Source of the DNA: Wolbachia endosymbiont of Litomosoides brasiliensis
GTDB lineage: Bacteria; Pseudomonadota; Alphaproteobacteria; Rickettsiales; Anaplasmataceae
Assembly (NCBI RefSeq): GCF_013366805.1
Contig: NZ_WQMO01000003.1
Coordinates: 19,069 to 83,068 of the forward strand
DNA: 64,000 bases
Reading direction: 5' to 3'
Part shown: in pieces, positions 35,536-45,095 of the stretch
How the letters are laid out: each line of letters opens with the position of its first letter
How positions within the stretch are numbered: position 1 is the stretch's first letter
The notes under the pieces: generated by a model
Database searches by the model: none
What the model saw: the letters and a program-made list of their open reading frames with translations, nothing else
Told to the model about the DNA's origin: nothing
Made by a program: the position numbers and the translations under genes

Positions 35536-36429
35536 ATGAGAGATAAAATAATAATTATTACAGGAATCACAGCTTCAGGTAAATCAGAATTATGCAATGA
35601 CCTGATAAAAAAGTATGGAAATATTAACATAGTAAACTGTGATTCAAAGCAGGTGTACAAAGAAATTCCCATAATCACTGCTCAGCCACCAAAGCAAGAA
35701 GAACTTTATAAACTATATGGTTATGTTCCAGTAAAAGAAAATTATTCTGTGGGTTTATGGCTAGAAGATTTGAAAAGAGAAATTGATTACGCATTAGAAA
35801 ATGCGCGAATGCCTATTCTCACTGGAGGAAGTGGGCTTTATATTAGTAGTTTAATCAAGGGTTTATCGGCAATACCAAAAATAAGCGAGGAAGTAAGAAA
35901 AAATGTAAGTGAGCTCAGGAAAAATTTAAGTAAAGAGGAGTTCTACAAATTAGTGCTAAGCACAGACTCAAAAATTCAAGGTAAAATATCCGCAAATGAC
36001 TCGCATCGCCTTTCAAGGGCACTTGAAGTTGTTACTGCAACTGGCAAGTCAATTTTCTTATGGCAAGAAAATAAGCAGCCTCCTTTATTCGATAATTTTA
36101 AGATATATATAATTTTGCCTGAACGTGAGGACGTATACCGAAAAATAAATTCTCGTTTTGTTTCAATGATTGAAAGTGGGGCGGTTGACGAGGTAAAAAA
36201 ACTACTTAGCATGAAACTAGCTCCACACTTGCCAGCTATGAAAGTGCACGGAGCACCAGAAATCATAAAGTACTTAAAGGGTAAGATTACTTTAAGTGAG
36301 GCAATACAAATCGCTCAAACGAACACAAGGCATTACGCAAAACGTCAGTATACCTGGTTTAAAAATCAATTCCCAAATTCTGAAGTAATTGACTGTGCAA
36401 AAAAGTTGATAGGGTTTGAGATATTTTGA
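35536..36429 (+). CDS. miaA: tRNA dimethylallyltransferase
   Basis: Adds a dimethylallyl group to A37 of tRNAs reading UNN codons. The start is set at the ATG of MRDKIIIITGITASGKS, seven codons inside the longest frame; this gives 297 residues. The P-loop is GITASGKSEL and the catalytic Asp lies in NIVNCDSKQVYKEIPIITAQ. TGGSGLYISSLIKGL and the C-terminal HYAKRQYTWFKNQ complete the family pattern. It stands alone, convergent with the remnant at 36481. Confidence 0.95.
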   Translation: MRDKIIIITGITASGKSELCNDLIKKYGNINIVNCDSKQVYKEIPIITAQPPKQEELYKLYGYVPVKENYSVGLWLEDLKREIDYALENARMPILTGGSGLYISSLIKGLSAIPKISEEVRKNVSELRKNLSKEEFYKLVLSTDSKIQGKISANDSHRLSRALEVVTATGKSIFLWQENKQPPLFDNFKIYIILPEREDVYRKINSRFVSMIESGAVDEVKKLLSMKLAPHLPAMKVHGAPEIIKYLKGKITLSEAIQIAQTNTRHYAKRQYTWFKNQFPNSEVIDCAKKLIGFEIF

Positions 36430-36480
36430 TTATTATCAAGGTGAAATATCATATCACTTATATTATAATCCTTTAGTTTC

Positions 36481-36563
36481 TTAGAAACATGATGGGCAAT
36501 TTACCATGTTTATATATGTTACACCATCTTTTCCATCTTGGGATTCGAGTGTGAATTTTACTG
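36481..36563 (-). pseudogene. Unknown gene, 3' end beside the IS element
   Basis: On the minus strand, VSVKFTLESQDGKDGVTYIN then MVNCPSCF ends at a TAA at 36481. The reading enters directly from the IS terminus at 36564. It pairs plausibly with the minus-strand fragment at 38064-38300 on the far side of the IS. Confidence 0.45.
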
Positions 36564-38063
36564 ATACCAATTCTCATTTTTAGTAGGTCAAATAAATAAC
36601 ATTGCAGAGTGAGAAAGAGAGGTAATAAATTTGCATAAAGCGCTCTCAAGAAAAGCAATTGTACTACAAACTTCATTACGCAAAATGTTCTGTTTTATAT
36701 ACAATAAAAGTCTCTTAATAGGATTGAACTTGGGTGAGTATGGTGGTAGATATATGATCTCGATATTTTTAGGTACCTTTAAATTTTTTGACTTATGCTA
36801 ATTAGCATAATCCATGACAAGAAAGACTTCTCATGTTTTTAAATATTGCAATATTTGTTCAAGAAATATATTCATACAATCAGTGTTAACACATTCGGTG
36901 CAAGTAAGCTGGAATTCTTTCTATTTCTAGGGTTAACTGCACTGTAGAGACAAAAGTTTTATCTACCTATATTTTACTTTAGCCTGTATTTTAACGTCCT
37001 TTTTAAACTACCCGTGTCCAACTTTCGAATGTGTCTGCAGTTCTTTAAAAAGGAACCCTTGTTCAGGATACTTATCAATAGTCTTATTGAGTTTTTTTAA
37101 AACGCCTCTTATCTATCTTTGTCTTGTTCGTTGTAAATTGGTCTTGGCGTGATATACGAAAGCTTCATTATTTTATATGTTATAGTCTACTGTGGACTTG
37201 CTTATATTCAAGCCAAATTTTTCTGATTCTTGTTCTCATTTCTTTAATGGTAGTATTAGAGTTTTTTGTATCCATGCTTCAGCTTATCCAAATTGACTCT
37301 GATTCAATTTGGCTTTTCTATGAAGTTGAGGGAGGAGGGATAAAATATTTTTCTTCTCTTCCAAATTTCAGTGATTTATCCATGCGGTCAATACTGTTCT
37401 TTTGAAATGTGGCATATTTTTATTATAGCTGTTATGCTGTGTTTTTTTTGCTGCAATGACAGCATTTAGTTTTTTTGCAACATATGCGTTATTTTGCACT
37501 TCCTTCAACATTTCTTTTGCTGATTTCTCGACTTTTTCATCCAATAATTCTGATCTCAACGCCATTAAACCTCGCTATTTTATTTACTTTAGTATGGCTT
37601 CTTTTCTATTATTGTTTACCGTTACTTGTACAGTGGTAATTGGTATAGGTATCCTGAACAAGAGTTATTCATCTTTGATGGATTGTGGTTTGCACACGTT
37701 CAAAAGTTGAACACAGGTGGTTTAAAAAGGGCGTTAGAACATAGGTTAAGGTAAAATTAAGGTAGACAAAATTTTTATCTCTATCTAAAAACATGAGAAG
37801 TCTTTCTTGTCATGGATTATGCTAATTAGCATAAGTCAAAAAATTTAAAGGTACCTAAAAATATCGAGATCATATATCTACCACCATACTCACCCAAGTT
37901 CAATCCTATTAAGAGACTTTTATTGTATATAAAACAGAACATTTTGCGTAATGAAGTTTGTAGTACAATTGCTTTTCTTGAGAGCGCTTTATGCAAATTT
38001 ATTACCTCTCTTTCTCACTCTGCAATGTTATTTATTTGACCTACTAAAAATGAGAATTGATAT
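36564..38063. mobile_element. IS630-type minus copy plus an inverted plus-strand 3' fragment
   Basis: Bases 36564-37646 are an end-to-end minus copy from ATACCAATTCTCATTTTTAG to GGTAATTGGTAT. Bases 37647-38063 are the 3' part of a plus copy ending ATGAGAATTGATAT. As at 4706-6226, a full copy is followed by a fragment in opposite orientation, and both outer edges are right termini. The transposase is broken in every frame. The longest intact piece is the HTH start region on the minus strand (37368-37565, SELLDEKVEKSAKEMLKEVQ). Confidence 0.85.
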
Positions 38064-38300
38064 TAGCCCCATTTATTAATGTACCAATTAAAGTTTCGTC
38101 TGTACTTTGCCATTAATGACAAGCCTTGTTCTTTGAAGATCAACATACATAGTTGCTCCAGAATTTGCTCCCTTTATTGCCTTTTGGAGCTCTTAACTTA
38201 TTAAAATCAGGTTTTTCAGCCTGAGCTTTCAGCATAAATGCTGGATTTTCCTTATTAATATCTTGATATATGTTGCTAATGATATAATAATATATTAAAT
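38064..38300 (-). pseudogene. Unknown gene, larger part, cut by the IS element
   Basis: On the minus strand the pieces read DINKENPAFMLKAQAEKPDF, then after a one-base shift ELQKAIKGANSGATMYVDLQ and RTRLVINGKVQT. One more base change would give KTLIGTLINGA into the IS edge. Joined to 36481-36563 it would continue SVKFTLESQDGKDG. I know of no matching family. No ATG lies upstream in frame except the one inside NPAFMLK. Confidence 0.5.
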
Positions 38301-38412
38301 TATTAATAGCTTAATAAGCATATCTAGTATAAACTTTATGATAGAAAACAGTGTATAGCTTGACTATATGGTGACAGGGCTTTAAGAAGATTAATAAACA
38401 GTTTTACATAAT

Positions 38413-40461
38413 ATGAATGTCAATGAGCAACCAGATGTGCTGACTTTTCTAAATGGCAATCTAAAAGGCATATCTAAATTCCATTTAGGAATACTGCCTA
38501 AACTTTGTGGTGGGAACAAAGTGGTGGACCTGCTATTTTATAAACCACTCAGTTATGTAGATAGAAGCAAGTCACTACTTGACGCTCAAGTTGGAGAGCT
38601 TGCAACTTTCATCGCGAAAGTCTATGAGCATCAACTTCCGACCTTTAGAGGTAGGCCATATAAGATAGTCGTTGAAAGTGAAAGCCATTGTATATTTATA
38701 GTTTTTTTTAATTACTCAATCAAGTATTTATATAGATTATTTCCAATTGGAGCCAGTGTGATTATCAGTGGTAAACTCGAGAAATTTGCTGAGAATTGGC
38801 AAATTGCCCACCCAGATTACGTGTTGCTTGACACCAGTCAATTTAAAAAAATAGCTTGCATAGAACCAGTTTACCGATTATGTCGCGGCATTACTAACAA
38901 GAGTATTAGGAACATAATGGACTCCTATCTAAAAGAGCTGTCTGGCTTGCCAGAGTGGATAAGTGATACATTAATTAAACAAAATAAATGGCTAAGTTGG
39001 AAGGAAAGCATCATAAAGCTGCATAGACCAGATTCATTGGCAGAGGCAGAAGCTTGCAGGAGAAGGCTTGCTTATGATGAATTGTTTGCATATCAGATGG
39101 CGCTAAAATTTGCAAGAGAAAGTTATGTAAAGAAGGGGGGACGAGAATTTGCAATATCCAACAGATATAAAGAACAAGTTTTAAATGAATTGTCGTTTCA
39201 GCTAACAAATGATCAAATTCGCGCAATAGATGAAATCTCAGAGAGACAGAAATCCAAATGCCGTATGGTAAGCTTGCTGCAAGGTGATGTTGGTAGTGGC
39301 AAGACTGTGGTTGCACTTTTTGTGATGCTAAATGTGATAGAGAATAACATGCAAGTAGCTTTGATGGCACCAACTACTATCTTAGCGGAGCAGCACTATA
39401 ACTGGATCGAAGAGGTATTGTCTTATACCGATATAAAAGTTGCTTTACTTACTGGTAAAACTGCATGCAAGGAGAGAAGGATTATTACAAACGAACTTGC
39501 AAGTGGTATTTTAAATATAATAATTGGCACTCACACGCTATTTCAAGCTAATGTTACATTTAAAAATTTAGGGCTTGCAGTCATAGATGAGCAACAGAGA
39601 TTTGGAGTGATGCAGAGAAACTGCTTGGTAAATAAAGGAGAAAGTGTTGATATACTTTTTATTACGGCAACTCCAATCCCAAGAACTTTGCAGCAGGCTA
39701 TATATGGTGATGTCGAATATTCAATTCTGAGAGAAAAACCAAAATCCAGACTGCCAATAAAAACTGTAGCTATAAACATCAAAAAATTAGCAGATGTTAT
39801 TGAAAAACTAAAAAGTGCTATAAATAGAGGCGGAAAAGCATATTGGATTTGTCCATATATAGAAGGAAATGAAGGACTCAATATTGCTGCAGCGGAGATG
39901 CGCTTTCAGGAATTACAAAAGACATTTTTTGATAAAGTTAGGATAGTACATGGAAAATTAACTCAAGATCAGAAAGATCAAGTTATGTTTTCCTTCAAAA
40001 AGAATGAGTTTCCTCTTCTTGTTGCAACTACTGTGATAGAGGTTGGTATAGATGTACCAGATGCAACCATTATGATTATAGAAAATGCAGAACGATTTGG
40101 GCTATCGCAATTACATCAGTTAAGAGGCAGAGTAGGGCGAGGAAATAAACCGTCTTTTTGTGTATTATTATATGATAACCTAAGTAAAAGCTCATCTTCA
40201 AAATTAAAAATCATGTGCGAGTCACAGGATGGATTTTACATTGCTGAAAAGGACATGATGCTAAGAGGCAGTGGAGATATCCTGGGCCTAAAACAATCAG
40301 GGTGCATGGAATTTAAGTTTGCTGATTTATACAAGGACAAAAAACTACTCAACCTTGCATACAATAATGCAAAAAGTACAGCTGCTGAGAATAAGTCTTT
40401 TGAATTGCTGCTTGATATATTTGAATATAGAAATAGATTACATTTTTCGAAGCTTCAGTGA
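38413..40461 (+). CDS. recG: ATP-dependent DNA helicase RecG
   Basis: Remodels stalled forks and branched DNA. The 682 residues include an N-terminal wedge/OB domain (about 55-160). Helicase motif I is LLQGDVGSGKTVVALFVM (about 287-304) and motif II is VIDEQQRFGVMQRN (about 390-403), with Gln in place of the usual His. Motif III is ITATPIPRTLQQA and motif VI contains LHQLRGRVGRGNKPSFCVLL. The QSGCMEFKFADL tail is typical. The gene is complete and single. Confidence 0.96.
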   Translation: MNVNEQPDVLTFLNGNLKGISKFHLGILPKLCGGNKVVDLLFYKPLSYVDRSKSLLDAQVGELATFIAKVYEHQLPTFRGRPYKIVVESESHCIFIVFFNYSIKYLYRLFPIGASVIISGKLEKFAENWQIAHPDYVLLDTSQFKKIACIEPVYRLCRGITNKSIRNIMDSYLKELSGLPEWISDTLIKQNKWLSWKESIIKLHRPDSLAEAEACRRRLAYDELFAYQMALKFARESYVKKGGREFAISNRYKEQVLNELSFQLTNDQIRAIDEISERQKSKCRMVSLLQGDVGSGKTVVALFVMLNVIENNMQVALMAPTTILAEQHYNWIEEVLSYTDIKVALLTGKTACKERRIITNELASGILNIIIGTHTLFQANVTFKNLGLAVIDEQQRFGVMQRNCLVNKGESVDILFITATPIPRTLQQAIYGDVEYSILREKPKSRLPIKTVAINIKKLADVIEKLKSAINRGGKAYWICPYIEGNEGLNIAAAEMRFQELQKTFFDKVRIVHGKLTQDQKDQVMFSFKKNEFPLLVATTVIEVGIDVPDATIMIIENAERFGLSQLHQLRGRVGRGNKPSFCVLLYDNLSKSSSSKLKIMCESQDGFYIAEKDMMLRGSGDILGLKQSGCMEFKFADLYKDKKLLNLAYNNAKSTAAENKSFELLLDIFEYRNRLHFSKLQ

Positions 40462-40681
40462 AAGGGTGTAGTGTTATTGATGGCATAAAAGACTCCGATT
40501 TGTATAGAAGATTTCTTTGTGTTCGATCACAAACAGATTTACACCATATTCCATTGTTTAAAGCCTTGCGTATAATTATCCCTTCAAGTTCTTCCATCTT
40601 TTTGCCTGAGTCAATAGGGCTTTTATAAAATCTGCCTTACCCTTTATATATGCCTCTCTATTTTTAACGGAGGTTTTACTG
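40462..40681 (-). pseudogene. Unknown coding-like remnant
   Basis: On the minus strand two frames give partial peptides, SVKNREAYIKGKADFIKAL and, one frame over, MEELEGIIIRKALNNGIW. They would join if a base were lost near 40600. It abuts the IS left terminus at 40682. Function is unknown and it may be chance coding. Confidence 0.3.
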
Positions 40682-41721
40682 ATACCAATTCCCACTGTAC
40701 AAAGAACAGGTAGACGATAATGGAAAAGAAGCATACTGGAGTAAATAAAATAGGGAGGTTTAAATGTCGTTGAGATCAAAATTATTGGATGAAAAAGTCG
40801 TATAATCAGTAAAAGAGATGATGAGGGAAGTGCGAAATAATGCATATGTTGCAAGAAAAACTAAATGCTGTTCAAGAACAGCACTGACTGCATGGATAAA
40901 TCACTAAAATTTGGAAGAAAAGAAAAATTATTTACTCCCCCTCAACGTCATAGAAGAACTAGATTGAATCAGAGTCAATTTGAACAAGTTGAAGCATGAA
41001 TACAGGAGAACCTAATGTTACCGTTAAAGAAATGGGAATAAGAATCCAGGAAAAGTTTAGCTTAAATGTCACAAGTTTACAGTACACCGTAATATGTAAA
41101 AAATGAAGTTTTCATATATTGTGAAAAGACCAATTCACAATGAACAAGAAAGGTAGACAGGAAGAGTTTTTAAAACTTAATAAGACTATTGGTAAATATC
41201 CTAGATAAGAGTTATTTTTTTTCGATGAACCACAGTTTTGCACACATTCGAAAGTTGAACATGAGTGGTTAAAAAGGGGCATTAGAACACAGGTTAAAGT
41301 AAAATTAGGTAGACAAAATTTTTATCTTTACAGTGCAGTTAATTCTAGGAATAGAGAGAGTTCTAGCTTATTTGTGTCTAATGTCAACACTGATTGTATG
41401 AATATATTTCTTGAACAAATGTTGTGATGTTTAAGAATACGAGAAGCCTTTCTTATCATGAATTATGTTAGTTGGCATAAGTCAAAAATTTAAAGGTACC
41501 TAAAAATATTGAGATTATATACCTACCACCATACTCACCTGGACTCAATCCTATTAGAGACTTTGGTTATATATAAAATAGAATATTCTGCGTAATAGAG
41601 TCTGTAATAAAGTTGCTTTACTTGAGAGTGCTTTGTGCAAATTTATTACCTCTCTTTCTTGCTCCGCAATTAAACAACTCTACAATGTTACTTATTGATC
41701 CACTGACATGAGAATTGGTAT
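40682..41721 (+). mobile_element. IS630-type element, single plus copy
   Basis: It runs from ATACCAATTCCCACTGTACA to CATGAGAATTGGTAT, about 1.04 kb. Readable transposase parts include VRNNAYVAR-like HTH, NFYLYSAVNSRNRESSSLF and the third-acid region TYHHTHLDSI-like after frameshifts. No intact frame remains. It interrupts a minus-strand toxin remnant at its right side. Confidence 0.85.
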
Positions 41722-42180
41722 AAGGAAGTTGTATTCCTTTAGTAGTCTTCTATTCTTTTTTAATCTGCCACGTAATAGTTTACCAAATTCAATTGGATCA
41801 GTTATGAGTCGCTCATTTATTACTTTTGTAGTTTTTGATCTTGTTATTTTGGGGAGATTGGGAAAATTTATTTCAGTAAAGTTTTTTGAGTAAATAATGT
41901 CGTATTTCAGTTCATGTCCTCGCTCTTTCAGGTAGCACTGTGCTCCAGTTATACCCTTTCCCTTAATAATATTGGCTAATGCAATCTCCTCTATTTTACA
42001 TTTAATTCTTTCTGTGATTAACCTTCTTGCCAGTTCTTGAATAGGCTCCTTAGTTACTTCAGCTAGTCTAGCAAGGTGATGTGAGGTTTTTAGATCGAGT
42101 GCTATGTTAATCTTGAACCTATTATAAGTTTTACTAAAGCCGAATACTGCAGCTGGTATAGAACGTTTTTCTAGATTTTC
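41722..42180 (-). pseudogene. RelB/RelE-like toxin-antitoxin remnant, toxin truncated by the IS
   Basis: One open stretch on the minus strand contains both parts without a stop between them. The antitoxin-like part is INIALDLKTSHHLARLAEVT then KEPIQELARRLITERIK, a ribbon-helix-helix pattern. The toxin-like part is KYDIIYSKNFTEINFPNLPK then INERLITDPIEFGKLLRGRL and KKNRRL. This matches the N-terminal two thirds of RelE/ParE toxins (alpha helix, then FGKPLRG.L.G.RRLR). The expected DYRVIY strand and catalytic C-terminus are replaced by the IS at 41721. There is no ATG in frame at the 5' end. The family call is by pattern. Confidence 0.6.
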
Positions 42181-42266
42181 AATAAAAAAGAGTGTTTACA
42201 TAAAACCTCATGAATCAGGCAATGGACACAGAGAAAGTAGTTATATATTGTACATTTGTGGTAGGT

Positions 42267-42977
42267 TTAATAACGTACACTAATCTCTCTCTTTATCTTA
42301 TACGAATTAGTCAGGTAAAGTGAATACAATATCCACACTACTAAAAAAAATGTGATATAAAATATAAACATTGTAATTAACGGTAACAGTAGAGAACCTT
42401 CTATTGCTACTCCACCTTTTCTGAGAATACTTGCTGGTTGATGAAGAGTAGACCAAAGATTTACAGAGAATTTTACTATAGGGATATTTATAGCACTAAA
42501 GATGGCAAATACTGCTGCTGATTTTTTAGTTCTTTCTTCATTATCAAAAGCACTCCACAATGAAAGGTATCCAACGTATAGAAAAAATAAGATCAGCATT
42601 GAAGTAAGCCTTGCATCCCATACCCACCAAGTACCCCATGTTCCTTTTCCCCAGATGCTGCCTGTGATTAAACATATTGCAGAAAAGACCATCCCTGCAG
42701 GAGCGGCAGCATGTGCCAAAACGCTAGCAATGTTATTACTCCATACTAGGGAAATGAAACTGAGTGATGCAATTAATCCATATATTCCGAGAGAAAGCCA
42801 TGCGGAGGGCACATGAAGATACATAATGCGTACAATTTCTCCTTGTTTATAATCCTCTGGGGAGAAAACTAAAGCTAAAAACATTCCAGCTAAAAAACAT
42901 GCAAAACAAATAACCACAAGCCAAGGCAGAGCTTTCTTAGCAAAATAAGGGAAATTTTTAGGCTTTAATGAAAACAT
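42267..42977 (-). CDS. ccmC: Heme exporter protein CcmC
   Basis: Inner-membrane protein that presents periplasmic heme to CcmE for cytochrome c maturation (System I). The 236 residues have six predicted membrane helices. The tryptophan-rich motif WGTWWVWDARLTS is at about residues 114-126. Flanking His residues are in MYLHVPSAW (H55) and TLHQPAS (about 171). ccmB is not adjacent, consistent with scattered ccm genes. The gene is complete. Confidence 0.95.
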   Translation of the reverse strand: MFSLKPKNFPYFAKKALPWLVVICFACFLAGMFLALVFSPEDYKQGEIVRIMYLHVPSAWLSLGIYGLIASLSFISLVWSNNIASVLAHAAAPAGMVFSAICLITGSIWGKGTWGTWWVWDARLTSMLILFFLYVGYLSLWSAFDNEERTKKSAAVFAIFSAINIPIVKFSVNLWSTLHQPASILRKGGVAIEGSLLLPLITMFIFYITFFLVVWILYSLYLTNSYKIKREISVRY

Positions 42978-43204
42978 TTACTTCAAGAATAATTATATTA
43001 AGAATCTATCAGTTAGTTTGAGATTTATCAACAGGATAGTGTCTATGTTTACATAGGCGGCAAATTAGCACGATCCACCTTTACGTAGTCCTGTTAAAAA
43101 GCTGTATTTTAACGTGAGGTTGGCTGCTTTTGCGCTCACCAACTTAGTGCCCAATCTGGATTGCAATGTTACACGCTGCAATGATACCATTCTTGTTTCT
43201 CCCA
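42978..43204. other. Gene-free stretch next to repeat copy B
   Basis: Between ccmC and repeat copy B there is about 230 bp with no supported gene. A 71-codon minus frame (43065-43280) runs into the repeat and lacks a ribosome binding site, so I do not call it. Confidence 0.4.
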
Positions 43205-43460
43205 AGTTACTTCGGCTACAGATGCTTAGAAAATTTACTAAGTAAAAAAAGGTAAAAGGATCCCTGCTATAGTTATTCACTATCTATTTTTTTAGCGTTC
43301 TTTGCTATCTCAAACGCTTAAAGTGCAAAAAGTTAAACATAAGATGCCAAATATGTTGAGCCTTTTGTTGTTTTATCTGTGCAGACTAAAGCTAAATGAA
43401 TAGATTTAGAGCTAAGATGAGGGGCTGGAGAGTTTGTCAAGTGGTTTTTAGCCCCAACTC
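43205..43460 (+). repeat. Dispersed intergenic repeat, copy B
   Basis: Shared landmarks with copies A, C and D: AAAATTTACTAAGTAAAAAA, AGTTATTCACTATCTATTTT, AAAGTGCAAAAAGTTAAACA, CTGTGCAGACTAAA and CAAGTGGTTTTTAGCCCC. It lies upstream of the PPDK regulator gene. No coding frame spans it. Confidence 0.7.
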
Positions 43461-43538
43461 TCTGTTTTTATGTTCATGCAATTTTAGTAGCAGGTTGCTT
43501 AAATCTGTACTATTATTTAACATGATGCTACATAAAAC

Positions 43539-44357
43539 ATGACTCTTAAAAAGCTCAATTTACACTTAGTATCAGACTCGAGCGGTGAAACTGTTATATC
43601 AGTTGCAAAGTCAGCTCTGAAGCACTTTCGTTCTGTAGAGACGGTTGAATATGTTTGGTCTTTTGTGAAAGAAGAAGAACAAATTGATAAAATTTTGGAG
43701 GAAATCAACAAGAAAAGTAATGAGCATAACTTTGTTGTATGCACCATTACTAATGATGAGCTAAGAAAATATCTAAAAGATAACTGTGTGAAATTGAAAA
43801 TTCCCTATAGAGCGATATTATCACATATTATTAGGGAGATTTCGTCCTATCTTGAAATTGAAAAAGAAGAAAAGCTTGACTTGTATACTGAGATAAATGC
43901 TGAATATTTTCAGCGCATCGAGGTAATAAATTACACTATTAATCATGATGATGGACAAAATGTTCAAGACATTGATAAATCAGACATAATCTTGATTGGA
44001 GTTTCACGTACGTCAAAATCTCCCACCAGTATGTATTTAGCTTATCGTGGCTATAAAGTTGCAAATATTCCTTTTATTGGTGAAATACCCTTTTATATTG
44101 ACTTGTCAAAATTGAAAGATAAACTAACAATAGGGTTAACAATAGACGTAAATAGGCTGGTCGAAATACGCAAGAATAGGCTTACTTCAATTAACAACGA
44201 AGATAATAATATATATGCTGATCCCAAGAAAGTAGAAAAGGAAATTAAAAAAGCAGAGGAGCTCTTTAAACAGAATAACTGGCCAACTATTGATGTAACA
44301 CAAAAGTCGATCGAGGAAGTATCAGCAACAATTATACAATATTTTAATAGGGTATAG
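43539..44357 (+). CDS. ppsR: Pyruvate, phosphate dikinase regulatory protein (DUF299)
   Basis: Bifunctional kinase/pyrophosphorylase that inactivates and reactivates pyruvate phosphate dikinase by phosphorylating an active-site Thr. The 272 residues show the family start [14 protein letters not shown]. The P-loop-like [20 protein letters not shown] is near 153-172. The C-terminal [20 protein letters not shown] then [15 protein letters not shown] is also typical. Its presence implies PPDK-based gluconeogenic carbon flow in this organism. It is complete and monocistronic by position. Confidence 0.92.
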   Translation: MTLKKLNLHLVSDSSGETVISVAKSALKHFRSVETVEYVWSFVKEEEQIDKILEEINKKSNEHNFVVCTITNDELRKYLKDNCVKLKIPYRAILSHIIREISSYLEIEKEEKLDLYTEINAEYFQRIEVINYTINHDDGQNVQDIDKSDIILIGVSRTSKSPTSMYLAYRGYKVANIPFIGEIPFYIDLSKLKDKLTIGLTIDVNRLVEIRKNRLTSINNEDNNIYADPKKVEKEIKKAEELFKQNNWPTIDVTQKSIEEVSATIIQYFNRV

Positions 44358-44423
44358 GTAGTTTATCAATTGACTAGCTTTTTATAGGTGGCCATAATGT
44401 GGTAATTTAGTGCTGAGATACGT

Positions 44424-44552
44424 ATGAAAGTCAAAGGTTCATTAAGATCCCACCGCAACAGAGATAAAAATTGTAAAGTTGTGAAAAGGGGCGGTAAGAT
44501 TTACATTATAAATAAAATAAAGCCGAGGTGCAAAACACGTCAGGGCTCTTAA
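44424..44552 (+). CDS. rpmJ: Large ribosomal subunit protein bL36
   Basis: Very short gene: 42 residues starting [20 protein letters not shown] and ending [10 protein letters not shown]. The basic, Cys-containing pattern with CK.VKR.G.IYII.K.KPR.K.RQG is that of bL36. The zinc-type Cys set is only partly kept, as in the bL36 form without complete zinc ligands. It lies 66 bases after the PPDK regulator stop, with no good ribosome binding site visible beyond TGAGATACGT. Confidence 0.88.
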   Translation: MKVKGSLRSHRNRDKNCKVVKRGGKIYIINKIKPRCKTRQGS

Positions 44553-44711
44553 GGTTAGTTGTCTTAAGGTGCGGGGAAAAGTACGGCACTACATGTAAGT
44601 GTTAGCATGCTTTCTGGTGTAAGTACTTAATTTGGAAAAGTATCATAAGAGGGTCCTGAGAGGGCTTAGTTTTTTGTTTATCTCTCCATATTATATGTTT
44701 CTTAATTTCTT
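44553..44711. other. Leader between rpmJ and the ftsB-like gene
   Basis: A GC-richer run (GGTGCGGGGAAAAGTACGGC) sits in AT-rich sequence. It could be a structured leader or a small RNA, but it has no signature of SRP RNA, 6S RNA or RNase P RNA. Confidence 0.25.
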
Positions 44712-45033
44712 GTGTGTGGAAGTATTTCTCAAAAAAAGAAAAAGTTACTGTATTTAAGTGCAGCTTTGCTCGTTTCTTCTCTTACACTGTGTTTTAGTAT
44801 TAGTGCAATTACAGACAAACGTGGCTTATTGGTCTTAATAGATTTAAAAAAAGAAATAGGGTGCACTAAAATTTTGCTGAAAAATATCTCTATTTGAGAA
44901 AGAGAAGTTGAGTAACAAGGTACTTGGCTTATATAAAAAAAGCTTAGATTTAGACCTACTTGATGAACAAGCAAAAGATGCTTTGGGTTATATAAATCCT
45001 AATGAACTTATGGTTGTTCTTGATGGGGAGTAG
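44712..45033 (+). pseudogene. ftsB: Septum formation initiator FtsB/DivIC-like, frameshifted
   Basis: FtsB is a bitopic coiled-coil divisome protein that works with FtsL and FtsQ. The frame opens with GTG at 44712 and gives a basic N-terminus, one membrane helix (about 13-32, LYLSAALLVSSLTLCFSISA) and ITDKRGLLVLIDLKKEIG. A TGA closes it at 44897. One base removed near 44895 restores EKEKLSNKVLGLYKKSLDLD, then LLDEQAKDALGYINPNELMV and the stop at 45033. That tail is the conserved DivIC C-terminus. If the extra T is genuine, the coiled coil is cut. A sequencing error is equally possible. Confidence 0.7.
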
Positions 45034-45095
45034 TAACATCTTTTTGGTAAAAGAAAAAGAACTGCTCTAATTCAAGAGAAGGCATTATAAACAAA

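Noticed and set aside
39011..39881. Minus-strand frames opposite recG of 112-120 codons
   Set aside because: The plus-strand recG has continuous helicase motifs; the antisense frames show no family features.
43065..43280. A 71-codon minus-strand frame near ccmC
   Set aside because: It runs into repeat copy B, lacks a ribosome binding site and shows no recognised domain.
44553..44711. Possible SRP or other small RNA in the GC-richer leader
   Set aside because: It has none of the conserved SRP, RNase P or 6S RNA motifs, and no clear stem pairing across the region.
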